The position numbers and the translations under genes were made by a program. From NCBI GenBank assembly GCA_024409165.1, contig JAKSUE010000004.1, positions 1 to 17,210 of the forward strand: DNA of 17,210 nt, read 5' to 3'. The notes beneath the pieces were generated by a model. That model made no database searches. It saw only the letters and a program-made list of their open reading frames with translations, and was not told where the DNA came from. The stretch is from an archaeon. Lineage in GTDB: Archaea > Methanobacteriota > Methanobacteria > Methanobacteriales > Methanobacteriaceae. Shown piece by piece: positions 6,656 to 13,508 of the stretch. Positions within the stretch are counted from its first letter, which is position 1, and the number at the start of each line of letters is the position of its first letter.

Positions 6656-6922
6656 ATGTTAGAATTTATAAATTTAACAACAATATCATTTGCTTTAATG
6701 GCTATTGGTGCTATTGGTGTTGCTTTACTTAAAAAACCATTAGATAAAGTTATCATGCTTTCAGTTTTAGAAGCAGGTTTCTTTTTAGCTATTGTTACAT
6801 TTAAGTATTTAGATGTAGCTTTGATTGCTGCAATTCTTGATCCATTGTCTATTATTGTATTTTTACTTGCTTTAATGAAAATTGATAAAATTAGAAAATC
6901 CAAAGCAATGGAGGTAAAATAA
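6656..6922 (+). CDS. ehaD: Energy-converting hydrogenase A subunit EhaD
   Basis: An 88-residue membrane protein with helices at about 7-25, 32-49 and 51-75, and a basic C-terminal tail. The sequence LKKPLDKVIMLSVLEAGFFLAIVTFKYLD followed by DPLSIIVFLLALMKI resembles small antiporter-type subunits. I chose the ATG at 6656: the in-frame GTG at 6647 sits where the ribosome-binding sequence should be, the same arrangement as at ehaM (GTG within the site, ATG nine bases later). If the GTG were used, three residues would be added. The stop overlaps the ehaE start by one base (TAATG). Confidence 0.7.
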   Translation: MLEFINLTTISFALMAIGAIGVALLKKPLDKVIMLSVLEAGFFLAIVTFKYLDVALIAAILDPLSIIVFLLALMKIDKIRKSKAMEVK

Positions 6923-7182
6923 TGTTAAATCTTACTTTATGGTTTTATGCAGGTTTACTTTTAGCTATTTTTGGAAGTATTGCTACTGTTTGGGGTCCTG
7001 GAGTTGAAGACCCTGTTGTAAGAACTATTAATACTGAAGTTGCTGGTATTGGTGTTTCATTAATTTTACTTACTTATAATTACACATTAGCTCTTTTAAC
7101 TTTAACTGCTACTACTGTAGTCTGTACTTTAATTTTACTTAGAGCTATTACTCGTTTAGAAGAAATTGGAGCTGATGTATAA
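6922..7182 (+). CDS. ehaE: Energy-converting hydrogenase A subunit EhaE
   Basis: An 86-residue membrane protein with about three helices (4-23, 38-57, 59-75) and a conserved-looking loop WGPGVEDPVVRTINTE (24-39). Its length, topology and order fit EhaE. It starts within the ehaD stop codon (TAATG) and has a strong ribosome-binding site, GGAGGTAAA at 6910-6918, inside the end of ehaD. That site is perfectly complementary to nine bases of the putative small RNA upstream of the operon (TTTACCTCC at 5008-5016). Assigned by context. Confidence 0.7.
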   Translation: MLNLTLWFYAGLLLAIFGSIATVWGPGVEDPVVRTINTEVAGIGVSLILLTYNYTLALLTLTATTVVCTLILLRAITRLEEIGADV

Positions 7183-7213
7183 TGTTTATATTAGATAGTT
7201 GTGAGGTGGATAT

Positions 7214-7807
7214 ATGAAAATTGCTCAAATTTGGAATAGATTAGCTAAACCTAAAAACATTCCTAGATTATTTGCTGCAATTTTAGCTTGTGTTCTTATT
7301 ATAGGATTTGTTATTCCTACAGCACTTGATGCAGATCAATTATATCCAAGACCAGCTCCTCAAACTCAAATGGATGCAGGTTTATCAATTGCACCTTATG
7401 ATAGAGGAGGAGAAATCTTAAAAGAACCTGGAATTACTGTTGCTGAATATCCTGAAAATTCTAAGTATATTGGTTGGATTAACTCTTATATGTCTCCAAT
7501 TGCAGATACAGCACGGTCAATTTCCCCGTACTTTGGAACAACTATTTATTCATCTCCTGGTGGATTAATAGATGAGATTTTATACTACACAAGAGGTTTC
7601 GATACAATTCTTGAATCATCTATTTTAATGATGGCATTTATTATTGCTTCTTGGTTAATGCTTAATTTCACCATGGATAGAAGAAATGAAAAAGAAGTTA
7701 TAGAAGAAGATGTTAAAATTGCAATTCGCCGTTCTGATAGAATAGCTAATGAAGTTGAAGAAAGTAATCGTAAAGCACGATTAAAACAAAGAAAGAGGGA
7801 GAGATAA
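7214..7807 (+). CDS. ehaF: Energy-converting hydrogenase A subunit EhaF
   Basis: This 197-residue protein has two membrane helices (about 16-38 and 132-152) separated by a polar loop of ~95 residues, and a highly charged C-terminal part (153-197) likely to form a cytoplasmic helix. LIDEILYYTRGFDTILES (118-135) resembles the RGFDT-x-x-E motif known from MbhE/MrpA C-terminal domains of membrane hydrogenases and Mrp antiporters, which supports a role in the ion-translocating arm. A strong GAGGTGGA ribosome-binding site lies 5 bp before the ATG. The stop is 3 bp before ehaG. Confidence 0.75.
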   Translation: MKIAQIWNRLAKPKNIPRLFAAILACVLIIGFVIPTALDADQLYPRPAPQTQMDAGLSIAPYDRGGEILKEPGITVAEYPENSKYIGWINSYMSPIADTARSISPYFGTTIYSSPGGLIDEILYYTRGFDTILESSILMMAFIIASWLMLNFTMDRRNEKEVIEEDVKIAIRRSDRIANEVEESNRKARLKQRKRER

Positions 7808-7810
7808 GTT

Positions 7811-8488
7811 ATGGTTGTAGAATTAGTCCCTCAATATGTTCCATATTTCTTCCAATCAATGTATACTCCTGCATTATACGGAGGTTTGATTGTTGCATTC
7901 ATTGCTTTAATTGGAATAGCAATTCAAAAGAAAGATATTCATATTCTTATATTAACTGACCTTGTAGGACTTGCTATGCTCATAGTTGTTGCTGCTGTTG
8001 GTACAGATTTAGCAGAAGCATTAGTTTTACCTGGTTTGGTTGTAGAATTAGCTGAAATCATGGCGATTTCTGAAATCCTTATTTCTCGTGAAATGAGAAA
8101 AATTGGTCCTAAAAAATCATTCATGCCTTCTGAAATGACCTTAGATATGGAAATTATGACCACAGCTCCTAATTTCATAGCATTAGTATTAATTGCTTAC
8201 GGAGCATTCTTAACTGGTTTTACAGGTGGTGCTGTAGCTGGTGGAGGTATTATTCTTTATGCATTATCCAGAAAAGCAAGAGGATTGCCTATTTTCGTAA
8301 TTGATGGTGTCGGAGGAATCTCTGGTATTGCATGGTGTTTATGGATTATTGGTTTCGTATTATTCTTCGCAGTTCCTCAATACTGGTTATTAAGCTTATT
8401 CTTAGCAGCTTTAGGTTTATTCCTCAAAGTAGCTTCTAAAATGGGTTTAATCGGTATTTTAATGAGAGAAGAATTCAATAAAAAATAA
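7811..8488 (+). CDS. ehaG: Energy-converting hydrogenase A subunit EhaG
   Basis: A 225-residue integral membrane protein with about seven helices. Charged residues inside hydrophobic stretches (D50, D66, E69, E79, E82, E88) are notable: buried acids are what proton or sodium pathways use, though their role here is inference. The mid-protein loop EMRKIGPKKSFMPSEMTLDME (94-114) is the main soluble part. It lies between ehaF (3-bp gap) and ehaH, matching eha order. The ribosome-binding sequence GGGAGAGA overlaps the end of ehaF. Confidence 0.75.
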   Translation: MVVELVPQYVPYFFQSMYTPALYGGLIVAFIALIGIAIQKKDIHILILTDLVGLAMLIVVAAVGTDLAEALVLPGLVVELAEIMAISEILISREMRKIGPKKSFMPSEMTLDMEIMTTAPNFIALVLIAYGAFLTGFTGGAVAGGGIILYALSRKARGLPIFVIDGVGGISGIAWCLWIIGFVLFFAVPQYWLLSLFLAALGLFLKVASKMGLIGILMREEFNKK

Positions 8489-8514
8489 AATTATTATAAA
8501 TTTCATATTTATTA

Positions 8515-8531
8515 AAATAGCTTTGCTATTT
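8515..8531 (+). other. Small hairpin between ehaG and ehaH
   Basis: AAATAGC and GCTATTT form a perfect 7-bp stem with a TTT loop in the 90-bp gap between ehaG and ehaH. No T-run follows, so it does not look like a terminator; it may be an RNA processing or stability element. Confidence 0.45.
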
Positions 8532-8578
8532 GATTATTAAAAATGTACTTAAAGTCAAAAACTTAAAATGGTGTTAAA

Positions 8579-9259
8579 ATGAGTATTACAACTATTGGTG
8601 GAGATTTAATTGGAACAATCCCTCTTGGAGATATTGTTCTTTATTTAAATCCTTTACATTTGTTCTTATTTGTAACTATAATTGTATTCACTATTTTAAT
8701 AGCAGTTAGTCGTACAGAAACTCAAGTTGAAGCAATGTTTGGATCTTTAGATGAAAATAAAGTTTCTGTTGGTTTAAAAGAATTTAAACACAGACGTTTC
8801 CTTGCTATTATATGTGGTATAGCTACAGCTGGAGCAATGATTACAGGAGATTTATTTAACTTTACCTTATTTATGGCATTAATTGGTATTGTTAACATTG
8901 GTATTGTCTCTGCTGTAAAACAAATTGATGTTCTTGATTCTGCATATCAATATGGTTTAATTGCTATGATGTGTGGTCTTCCATTATTCGGAGGAGCAGC
9001 TATTATTTTAGCATCAACTGGAACTTTAAGTTTATTTAAATTAGCTATGATGCCTACAGTTGCACCAATGACAATATTCGGTGCATTAATGATGTTAGTA
9101 GGTATAGCAGGTGAAAGTGGAATAGCTCCATTCTTCGCTTCAAAAGCAGAAATGTTCAGAACCCCAGGTTCTCCATTTATCTTAATTATCCATTTAAGTT
9201 CTTTATTTATCATTGTAAGAGCTGTGGAAATCTTATTAATAATTATTCATGTTATATAA
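8579..9259 (+). CDS. ehaH: Energy-converting hydrogenase A subunit EhaH (NuoL/M-like antiporter fragment)
   Basis: This 226-residue membrane protein resembles the antiporter-like NuoL/NuoM/MrpD family but is less than half their usual length (~450-600 residues), which is normal for EhaH. Recognisable parts are TAGAMITGDLFNFTLFMALIG (83-103), like the family's helix containing a key acidic residue, and GESGIAPFFASKAEMFRTPGSPF (178-200), like the G-x-PPFH/W..A segment near the discontinuous helix. It is expected to help move H+ or Na+ that drives ferredoxin reduction. It follows a 90-bp gap holding a small hairpin. A GGTG sequence precedes the ATG. Confidence 0.8.
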   Translation: MSITTIGGDLIGTIPLGDIVLYLNPLHLFLFVTIIVFTILIAVSRTETQVEAMFGSLDENKVSVGLKEFKHRRFLAIICGIATAGAMITGDLFNFTLFMALIGIVNIGIVSAVKQIDVLDSAYQYGLIAMMCGLPLFGGAAIILASTGTLSLFKLAMMPTVAPMTIFGALMMLVGIAGESGIAPFFASKAEMFRTPGSPFILIIHLSSLFIIVRAVEILLIIIHVI

Positions 9260-9341
9260 TAAATTACTTTAACATGATTTTCATATTTATCAAAATTAAA
9301 ATTATAAATTATAAAAATTAAATTAAAGAAAAGGTGTAAAA

Positions 9342-9557
9342 ATGAATAAAATGAAAACAACTAGCTATGTTATCTTAATTGTATCTGCCTTAGCTATACT
9401 CTATGCATTGATTTTTAATCCTGCAGATTGGATAGTTTATGCTATAGCTATTGTTTGTATACCATTTTTCATACTTGCATTTGGTTTACTTACTATGTCT
9501 AAACCTATAAAAGATGAAGAGGAGGAAAGAGTAGAAGAACCATTTATTGGATACTAA
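9342..9557 (+). CDS. ehaI: Energy-converting hydrogenase A subunit EhaI
   Basis: A 71-residue protein with two transmembrane helices (about 8-26 and 29-50) and an acidic tail, KDEEEERVEEPF (57-68). Nothing individually diagnostic is visible; assignment rests on size and position between ehaH and ehaJ. An AAGGTG ribosome-binding sequence precedes the ATG. It is flanked by AT-rich gaps of 82 and 88 bp, the second holding an inverted repeat. Confidence 0.65.
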   Translation: MNKMKTTSYVILIVSALAILYALIFNPADWIVYAIAIVCIPFFILAFGLLTMSKPIKDEEEERVEEPFIGY

Positions 9558-9558
9558 T

Positions 9559-9614
9559 GTGCAATGATAAAAAATTATTATGATATTATAAATTTATTAT
9601 CATAATATGTGCAC
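9559..9614 (+). other. Inverted repeat between ehaI and ehaJ
   Basis: TATTATGATA (9576-9585) and TATCATAATA (9598-9607) form a perfect 10-bp stem around a 12-base AT loop. GTGCA (9559-9563) and TGCAC (9610-9614) can add an outer stem. Together they fold most of the 88-bp gap. There is no T-run, so processing, stability or local regulation is more likely than termination. Confidence 0.45.
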
Positions 9615-9645
9615 CAATATCAATTAATTCTATTCGTATGATATT

Positions 9646-10509
9646 ATGTATTTAATGGCTGATATTTTAATAAATGTTATTTTGGCTTTCCTTGCTGGTA
9701 GTTTATTGTTAGGTTTACATAGGAAAATTATGGCAAGGATTCAACTTAGACCTGGACCACCTATTATCCAGTATTTACTTCACTCTTTAAAGTTCTTCTT
9801 TAAAGAATCAAGTTTCCCAAAAACTGCATCAATGCCTTTCTATATTGGTATTGTAGTTATTTTAGCAGGTATATGGGTAACTGGTGTTATTGTAGGTCCT
9901 GTAACCCAAGGATCTTTAATGATTATCTTTGGTATTTATGCAATTCATAAAATTGTTGAGCATAATTCAGGTTCCTCATCTGGTTCTCCTTATGGTAAAG
10001 TAAGTTGTGTAAGAGCTGTTTTCTCAGCAGCTGGAGAATTACCTCTCTTTGCGTGTATTGCTATACTTTTCCTTATAACTGGAAGTATGAATATTAGTGA
10101 TATTATTGCTTATCAAGCTGTTCATGGACCACTTATTTATACAGCTCCATTAGCTGCTATAATGTTCTTTACTTTAATACTTACAAAATCACCATATTCT
10201 CCTTTTGCAATTACAAAAGGAAAAGATATCATATCTGGATTTGAAACTGAGCATTATGGTTTCCTTAGAGGATTTATAATGCTTTCTGAATCTGTTGCAT
10301 GGTATATCTTATTATGGTTATTCTTAACAATCTTCTTTGGACCAATTGGAATCATTGGATATGTAATTGGAATGATTGTAATTACAGCAATCACAGCATT
10401 CATAAATGCAACAACCCCAATGTTAAACCCAAACCACTCTGTAATGGCTCAATTCACTATTACACTTGTCTGTTTAGTTGGTTCAATCGTTATGTTATTA
10501 ATATTATAA
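9646..10509 (+). CDS. ehaJ: Energy-converting hydrogenase A subunit EhaJ (NuoH-like)
   Basis: This 287-residue membrane protein is the NuoH/HyfC-type subunit that joins the hydrogenase module to the membrane arm. Residues 26-60 match the family: RKIMARIQLRPGPP, then Q42, then LKFFFKESSFPK. The internal AAGELPLFAC and HYGFLRGFIMLSESVAW correspond to conserved acidic loops of NuoH near the quinone-like cavity. About eight helices are predicted. The ATG at 9646 is used here; an in-frame ATG at 9655 is a good alternative (protein starting MADILINVIL), and neither has a clear ribosome-binding site. It is preceded by an 88-bp gap with a hairpin and followed by a 119-bp gap. Confidence 0.85.
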   Translation: MYLMADILINVILAFLAGSLLLGLHRKIMARIQLRPGPPIIQYLLHSLKFFFKESSFPKTASMPFYIGIVVILAGIWVTGVIVGPVTQGSLMIIFGIYAIHKIVEHNSGSSSGSPYGKVSCVRAVFSAAGELPLFACIAILFLITGSMNISDIIAYQAVHGPLIYTAPLAAIMFFTLILTKSPYSPFAITKGKDIISGFETEHYGFLRGFIMLSESVAWYILLWLFLTIFFGPIGIIGYVIGMIVITAITAFINATTPMLNPNHSVMAQFTITLVCLVGSIVMLLIL

Positions 10510-10628
10510 AATTATAAAATTAAAATTGTAATTGGCCTGTAAATATTTAATTTAGAGGTCTCTCGTTGTTAAATTGAAATTAAAACTAAAATTAAAATTA
10601 AAATTAACTTAAATTAAGAGGAATTAAA

Positions 10629-10886
10629 ATGTCTAATGATAAAGGTATGCTTGTACTTACTTCACTTGTAGCAGTAGGTATATTTGTTGTAGCAGGAATA
10701 GCTGCATATTTACAAAGTATTGTTGTATGGCCTCTTGTTGTCATAGGTCTTATTTTCATTCCTTTCATATTATTACAAGATAAAGTAAAATTTGCTCACT
10801 TAGCTGAAAAATTAGAGCATATTGCTTTCTTTATCACTCTTGTAGTAATCATAGTTGGTTTTTTAATTGTTTATACTCCTGTATGA
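10629..10886 (+). CDS. ehaK: Energy-converting hydrogenase A subunit EhaK
   Basis: An 85-residue membrane protein with about three helices (8-28, 31-50, 66-83) and a short amphipathic stretch KVKFAHLAEKLEH (52-64). No diagnostic motif; assigned by size, topology and order between ehaJ and ehaL. A clear GAGGA ribosome-binding site lies before the ATG. The 119-bp gap upstream has a run of ATTAAA-type hexamers (about 10575-10606) and a weak GGCCT/AGGTC stem (10534-10560). Confidence 0.65.
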   Translation: MSNDKGMLVLTSLVAVGIFVVAGIAAYLQSIVVWPLVVIGLIFIPFILLQDKVKFAHLAEKLEHIAFFITLVVIIVGFLIVYTPV

Positions 10887-10896
10887 TGGTGAAATC

Positions 10897-11217
10897 ATGG
10901 AAATCCTTTATTTAATCTATGTTTTAGTATTTATTATTGGTTCAATTGCAGGACTATTATTAAGTTATAAAAAGCACATGGAACCATTTATCATATCAGA
11001 AATTGATGTTGTATACTTAGTTTTAGCTATTATAGGTTGGTTCTTATTCCTTAATTTCCCTTTACTTAGTTTTATTCCATCATTCATAGCTATTTCAATA
11101 GGTTTATTCTTAATTGGTTTAGTAATAGGAGCAAGACCAGGTTACGGCCGTAAAGAAACCGTTATTGGTGCTATAATTTCAATTTCAATATATTTAGTTT
11201 TTCATTTTCTAATTTAA
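10897..11217 (+). CDS. ehaL: Energy-converting hydrogenase A subunit EhaL
   Basis: A 106-residue membrane protein with four helices (about 4-23, 37-54, 56-78, 86-106) and a conserved-looking loop GARPGYGRKE (78-87). The start was set at the ATG at 10897 because GGTGA (10888-10892) lies at the right distance; the frame is open further upstream to a TTG but that would run into ehaK. The gap from the ehaK stop is 10 bp, so the two are likely co-translated. Assigned by order and topology. Confidence 0.7.
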   Translation: MEILYLIYVLVFIIGSIAGLLLSYKKHMEPFIISEIDVVYLVLAIIGWFLFLNFPLLSFIPSFIAISIGLFLIGLVIGARPGYGRKETVIGAIISISIYLVFHFLI

Positions 11218-11262
11218 TAATAGTTTGTTTATTTACTTAGTTTACTAATTCAGGTGATTTAT

Positions 11263-11646
11263 ATGAATAAAGAAGAAAAGTTACGCTTATTGAAACAAAG
11301 AGTTCTTCATAGTTATAAATGGGAAAAAGAAGTTACTCACCCATTAGCTAAAGAATTTGATGTTTCTATTGAAGAATTTGAAGATATTCTTATGGATCAT
11401 TTAGATATGGGTGAACTTGAAAATATGTTTTCTACCTTTGAAGAAGCAGATTATGATAGAATTCTCAGACAATTACATCTTGATTTAAGACTCTATTGGT
11501 TCGGAGATGTTTTAAAAATCATATCCTCAGAAGAATACAGTCCATTAAAACATAGATTAGCTGATGATATTAAAAATGGTAGAAATTATGAAGAATGCTT
11601 AAAAGAAGGTAGAGAAGAGATTATTTCAATCTTAAAAAATCATTAA
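11263..11646 (+). CDS. ehaM: Energy-converting hydrogenase A subunit EhaM
   Basis: A 127-residue soluble, helical and acidic protein without membrane segments. Its size and position match EhaM, a small family (formerly DUF1959) from methanogens of unknown function. Features include a basic N-terminal helix (KEEKLRLLKQRVLHSYKWEKE), an acidic middle (EEFEDILMDHLDMGELENMF), and a tail with KNGRNYEECLKEGREEIISILK. No metal-binding motif is seen (one cysteine). The start is the ATG at 11263: AGGTGAT at 11252-11258 is an excellent ribosome-binding site, and the in-frame GTG at 11254 is part of that site. It may bridge the membrane arm and the hydrogenase module; that is inference from gene order only. 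Confidence 0.75.
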   Translation: MNKEEKLRLLKQRVLHSYKWEKEVTHPLAKEFDVSIEEFEDILMDHLDMGELENMFSTFEEADYDRILRQLHLDLRLYWFGDVLKIISSEEYSPLKHRLADDIKNGRNYEECLKEGREEIISILKNH

Positions 11647-11702
11647 ATTTATATTTATATTCATATAATTTATTAAATTTATCTATGATTTATTAAATTT
11701 AT
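11642..11702 (+). repeat. Three copies of ATTAAATTTAT before ehaN
   Basis: The 11-mer occurs at 11642-11652, 11672-11682 and 11692-11702, offsets of 30 and 20 bp, so all copies lie on the same face of the helix. The last two extend to a 15-bp perfect repeat (11668-11682, 11688-11702). Possible protein-binding sites or TATA-like elements; low complexity makes chance plausible. Confidence 0.4.
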
Positions 11703-11781
11703 TTCATATTCATTTAATTATTAAATTATTATGATTATTTATTATAATCATAAATTAAAATCAAGAGATAAGGTAATTAAA

Positions 11782-12240
11782 ATGCTAAAAACTCTTAAAG
11801 ATATTGTAAGAAAAAGTTCTATTCATGTGTGTATTGTCAACTGTGGAGGTTGTAATGGTTGTGATGTAGAGCTTGTTGCTTGTCTTTCTCCAAGATATGA
11901 CTTAGAGCAATATGGTATTTACGTTCATAACAATCCTCGTGAAGCAGATGTTATTTTAGTGACTGGTGCAGTTACAGAACAATGGAGAGAGAACTTAAGA
12001 AGAATTTATGCAAAAGCTCCAGAACCTAAAGTTGTTGTTGCTGTTGGAAACTGTCCACAATCTGGAGATGTATTTGCACAAGAAGGTGGAAGAGTACTTG
12101 CACCTGTTTCAGATTTCATTCCTGTTGATGCAGCTATCCCAGGTTGCCCTCCAAGACCAAGTGAAATCTTAGAAGCTGTTTTAGCAGTTGCTCCAGGAGC
12201 TATAGCTGCTAAAGGACGTGCTCAAGATAAATGTGAATAA
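11782..12240 (+). CDS. ehaN: Energy-converting hydrogenase A small subunit EhaN
   Basis: The [NiFe] hydrogenase small subunit, 152 residues, carrying the proximal [4Fe-4S] cluster. Ligands are visible: C21-GG-C24 (NCGGCNGCD), C91 in VGNCPQSG, and C122 in PGCPPRP, the same pattern as NuoB and other group 4 hydrogenases. VILVTGAVTEQ (57-67) is also typical. Electrons pass from the Ni-Fe site in EhaO through this cluster to the polyferredoxins. The start was placed at the ATG at 11782, preceded by AGGTAAT; an upstream in-frame ATG at 11731 would add 17 residues with no counterpart in the family. The stop codon lies in one arm of an inverted repeat. Confidence 0.9.
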   Translation: MLKTLKDIVRKSSIHVCIVNCGGCNGCDVELVACLSPRYDLEQYGIYVHNNPREADVILVTGAVTEQWRENLRRIYAKAPEPKVVVAVGNCPQSGDVFAQEGGRVLAPVSDFIPVDAAIPGCPPRPSEILEAVLAVAPGAIAAKGRAQDKCE

Positions 12241-12276
12241 TATTTATTCAATAGTTATTCATAATATTTATTCACA
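12232..12276 (+). other. Inverted repeat spanning the ehaN stop codon
   Basis: TGTGAATAA (12232-12240, containing the stop) pairs with TTATTCACA (12268-12276). Pairing continues inward for four more base pairs after a one-base bulge, leaving a loop of roughly 18 bases. No T-run follows. It could protect the 3' end of an upstream mRNA segment or slow read-through into ehaO. Confidence 0.45.
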
Positions 12277-12350
12277 TATTGTAAATTAATTAATTAAATT
12301 TAAAATTACATTGTATAATAAAATAAGTAAATATAGGAGTCAATGATAAA

Positions 12351-13508
12351 ATGATTTTACCAATAGGACCTATTCACCCAGGACTTAAAGAACCTTTACG
12401 TCTTAAACTTCAAACTCAAGGTGAGAAGGTTATTAAAGCTGAAATTGACTATGGTTATGTTCATAGAGGTATTGAAAAGATTATGGAAGGTAAAACTTGG
12501 CAGAAATGTATTTACTTAGCTGAGAGAATTTGTGGTATTTGTTCTTATGAACATACTCAAACCTTTGCAGAAACTATAGAACTTATTTCTGGTGCTCAAG
12601 CACCTTCAAGAGCTCAACATTTAAGAGTTATTACAAATGAGTTAGATAGAATCCAAAGTCATTTACTTGCTAATTCTACTTTTTATAAGACTATGGATCA
12701 TGAAACTTTATTTATGCAAGTTCTTGATTTAAGAGAATATGCAATGGATGCTATTGAGCTTTTAACTGGAAATAGGGTTAATATGGGCTGGAATGTTGTT
12801 GGTGGTGTCCGTATGGATGCAGAACAAAAACATTTAGATGCTATTTTAGGAAAGATTGCTCATATTGAGAATAATTTAGATAATCATGTTGCATTATTTG
12901 AAGAAGGTCCAATACTTGCACTTAGGACTAAAGGTGTAGGTGTAATGACAAGAGAAGAAGCTATTAAAGGTCATGCTGTAGGACCTATTGGAAGAGCTTC
13001 TGGTTTAAAACATGATTATAGACAAGATCATCATACTTATAAAGATTATTTTGATTTTAATCCTATTTGGAGAAAAGAAGGAGATAACTTCGCTCGTACA
13101 ATGAATAGATATGATGAGATTAGACAATCTATTGATTTAATTAAAGATGCGATTAATAATATTCCTCAAGGTAATATTCGTGTTCCTGTTGAAGTTAAAT
13201 CAGGTTATGGAGAATGGAGAGGTGAAGCTCCTCGTGGTGAAGTTACTTATATGATTGAAACTAATGGTAATCTTATTAAACGTATTTCAATTAGAACTCC
13301 AAGTATTATGAATATTGACTCTTGTGCAAGATATATGCTTAAAGATGTTGCTACTGTTGCAGATGCTGTTACTACTTATGCTTCAGCTGACCCTTGTATT
13401 GCTTGTGCTGAAAGAGTAGCTATTACAGATATAAATACTGGTAAAAGTGTTACTAAAGACTTTTTTGAGGTAAATAATTCAAATTTATCTAATTTTGAGG
13501 TGGAATAA
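12351..13508 (+). CDS. ehaO: Energy-converting hydrogenase A large subunit EhaO
   Basis: The [NiFe] catalytic subunit, 385 residues. Nickel-iron ligands are in the two hallmark motifs: RICGICSYEH (residues 59-68, C61 and C64) and DPCIACAER (347-355, C349 and C352). As in other group 4 enzymes, the second motif is followed by AER rather than a histidine, and a 33-residue tail continues without the processing signal of group 1 enzymes. PIGPIHPGLKEP at the N terminus and VDYGYVHRG-like IDYGYVHRGIE are shared with NuoD. It oxidises H2 and feeds electrons to ferredoxin, driven by the ion gradient. The AGGAG site lies 11 bases before the ATG and only 3 before an out-of-frame ATG (12343) that opens a three-codon frame overlapping the start. 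It overlaps ehaP by one base. Confidence 0.93.
   Translation: MILPIGPIHPGLKEPLRLKLQTQGEKVIKAEIDYGYVHRGIEKIMEGKTWQKCIYLAERICGICSYEHTQTFAETIELISGAQAPSRAQHLRVITNELDRIQSHLLANSTFYKTMDHETLFMQVLDLREYAMDAIELLTGNRVNMGWNVVGGVRMDAEQKHLDAILGKIAHIENNLDNHVALFEEGPILALRTKGVGVMTREEAIKGHAVGPIGRASGLKHDYRQDHHTYKDYFDFNPIWRKEGDNFARTMNRYDEIRQSIDLIKDAINNIPQGNIRVPVEVKSGYGEWRGEAPRGEVTYMIETNGNLIKRISIRTPSIMNIDSCARYMLKDVATVADAVTTYASADPCIACAERVAITDINTGKSVTKDFFEVNNSNLSNFEVE

Noticed and set aside
6640..6903. Open frame on the - strand opposite ehaD
   Set aside because: It is the mirror of a hydrophobic gene with good operon context on the + strand; no start signals.
10299..10517. A 72-residue open frame overlapping the end of ehaJ
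   Set aside because: It is a shadow in another frame of ehaJ, rich in N, W and C with no family resemblance.
10575..10606. ATTAAA hexamer run before ehaK as a regulatory repeat
   Set aside because: Imperfect, low-complexity sequence of a kind common in AT-rich gaps; nothing else supports a function.
12343..12354. Three-codon frame overlapping the ehaO start as a regulatory leader peptide
   Set aside because: It could arise by chance in ATGATAAAATGA; only the closer spacing to AGGAG favours it, too little to call.
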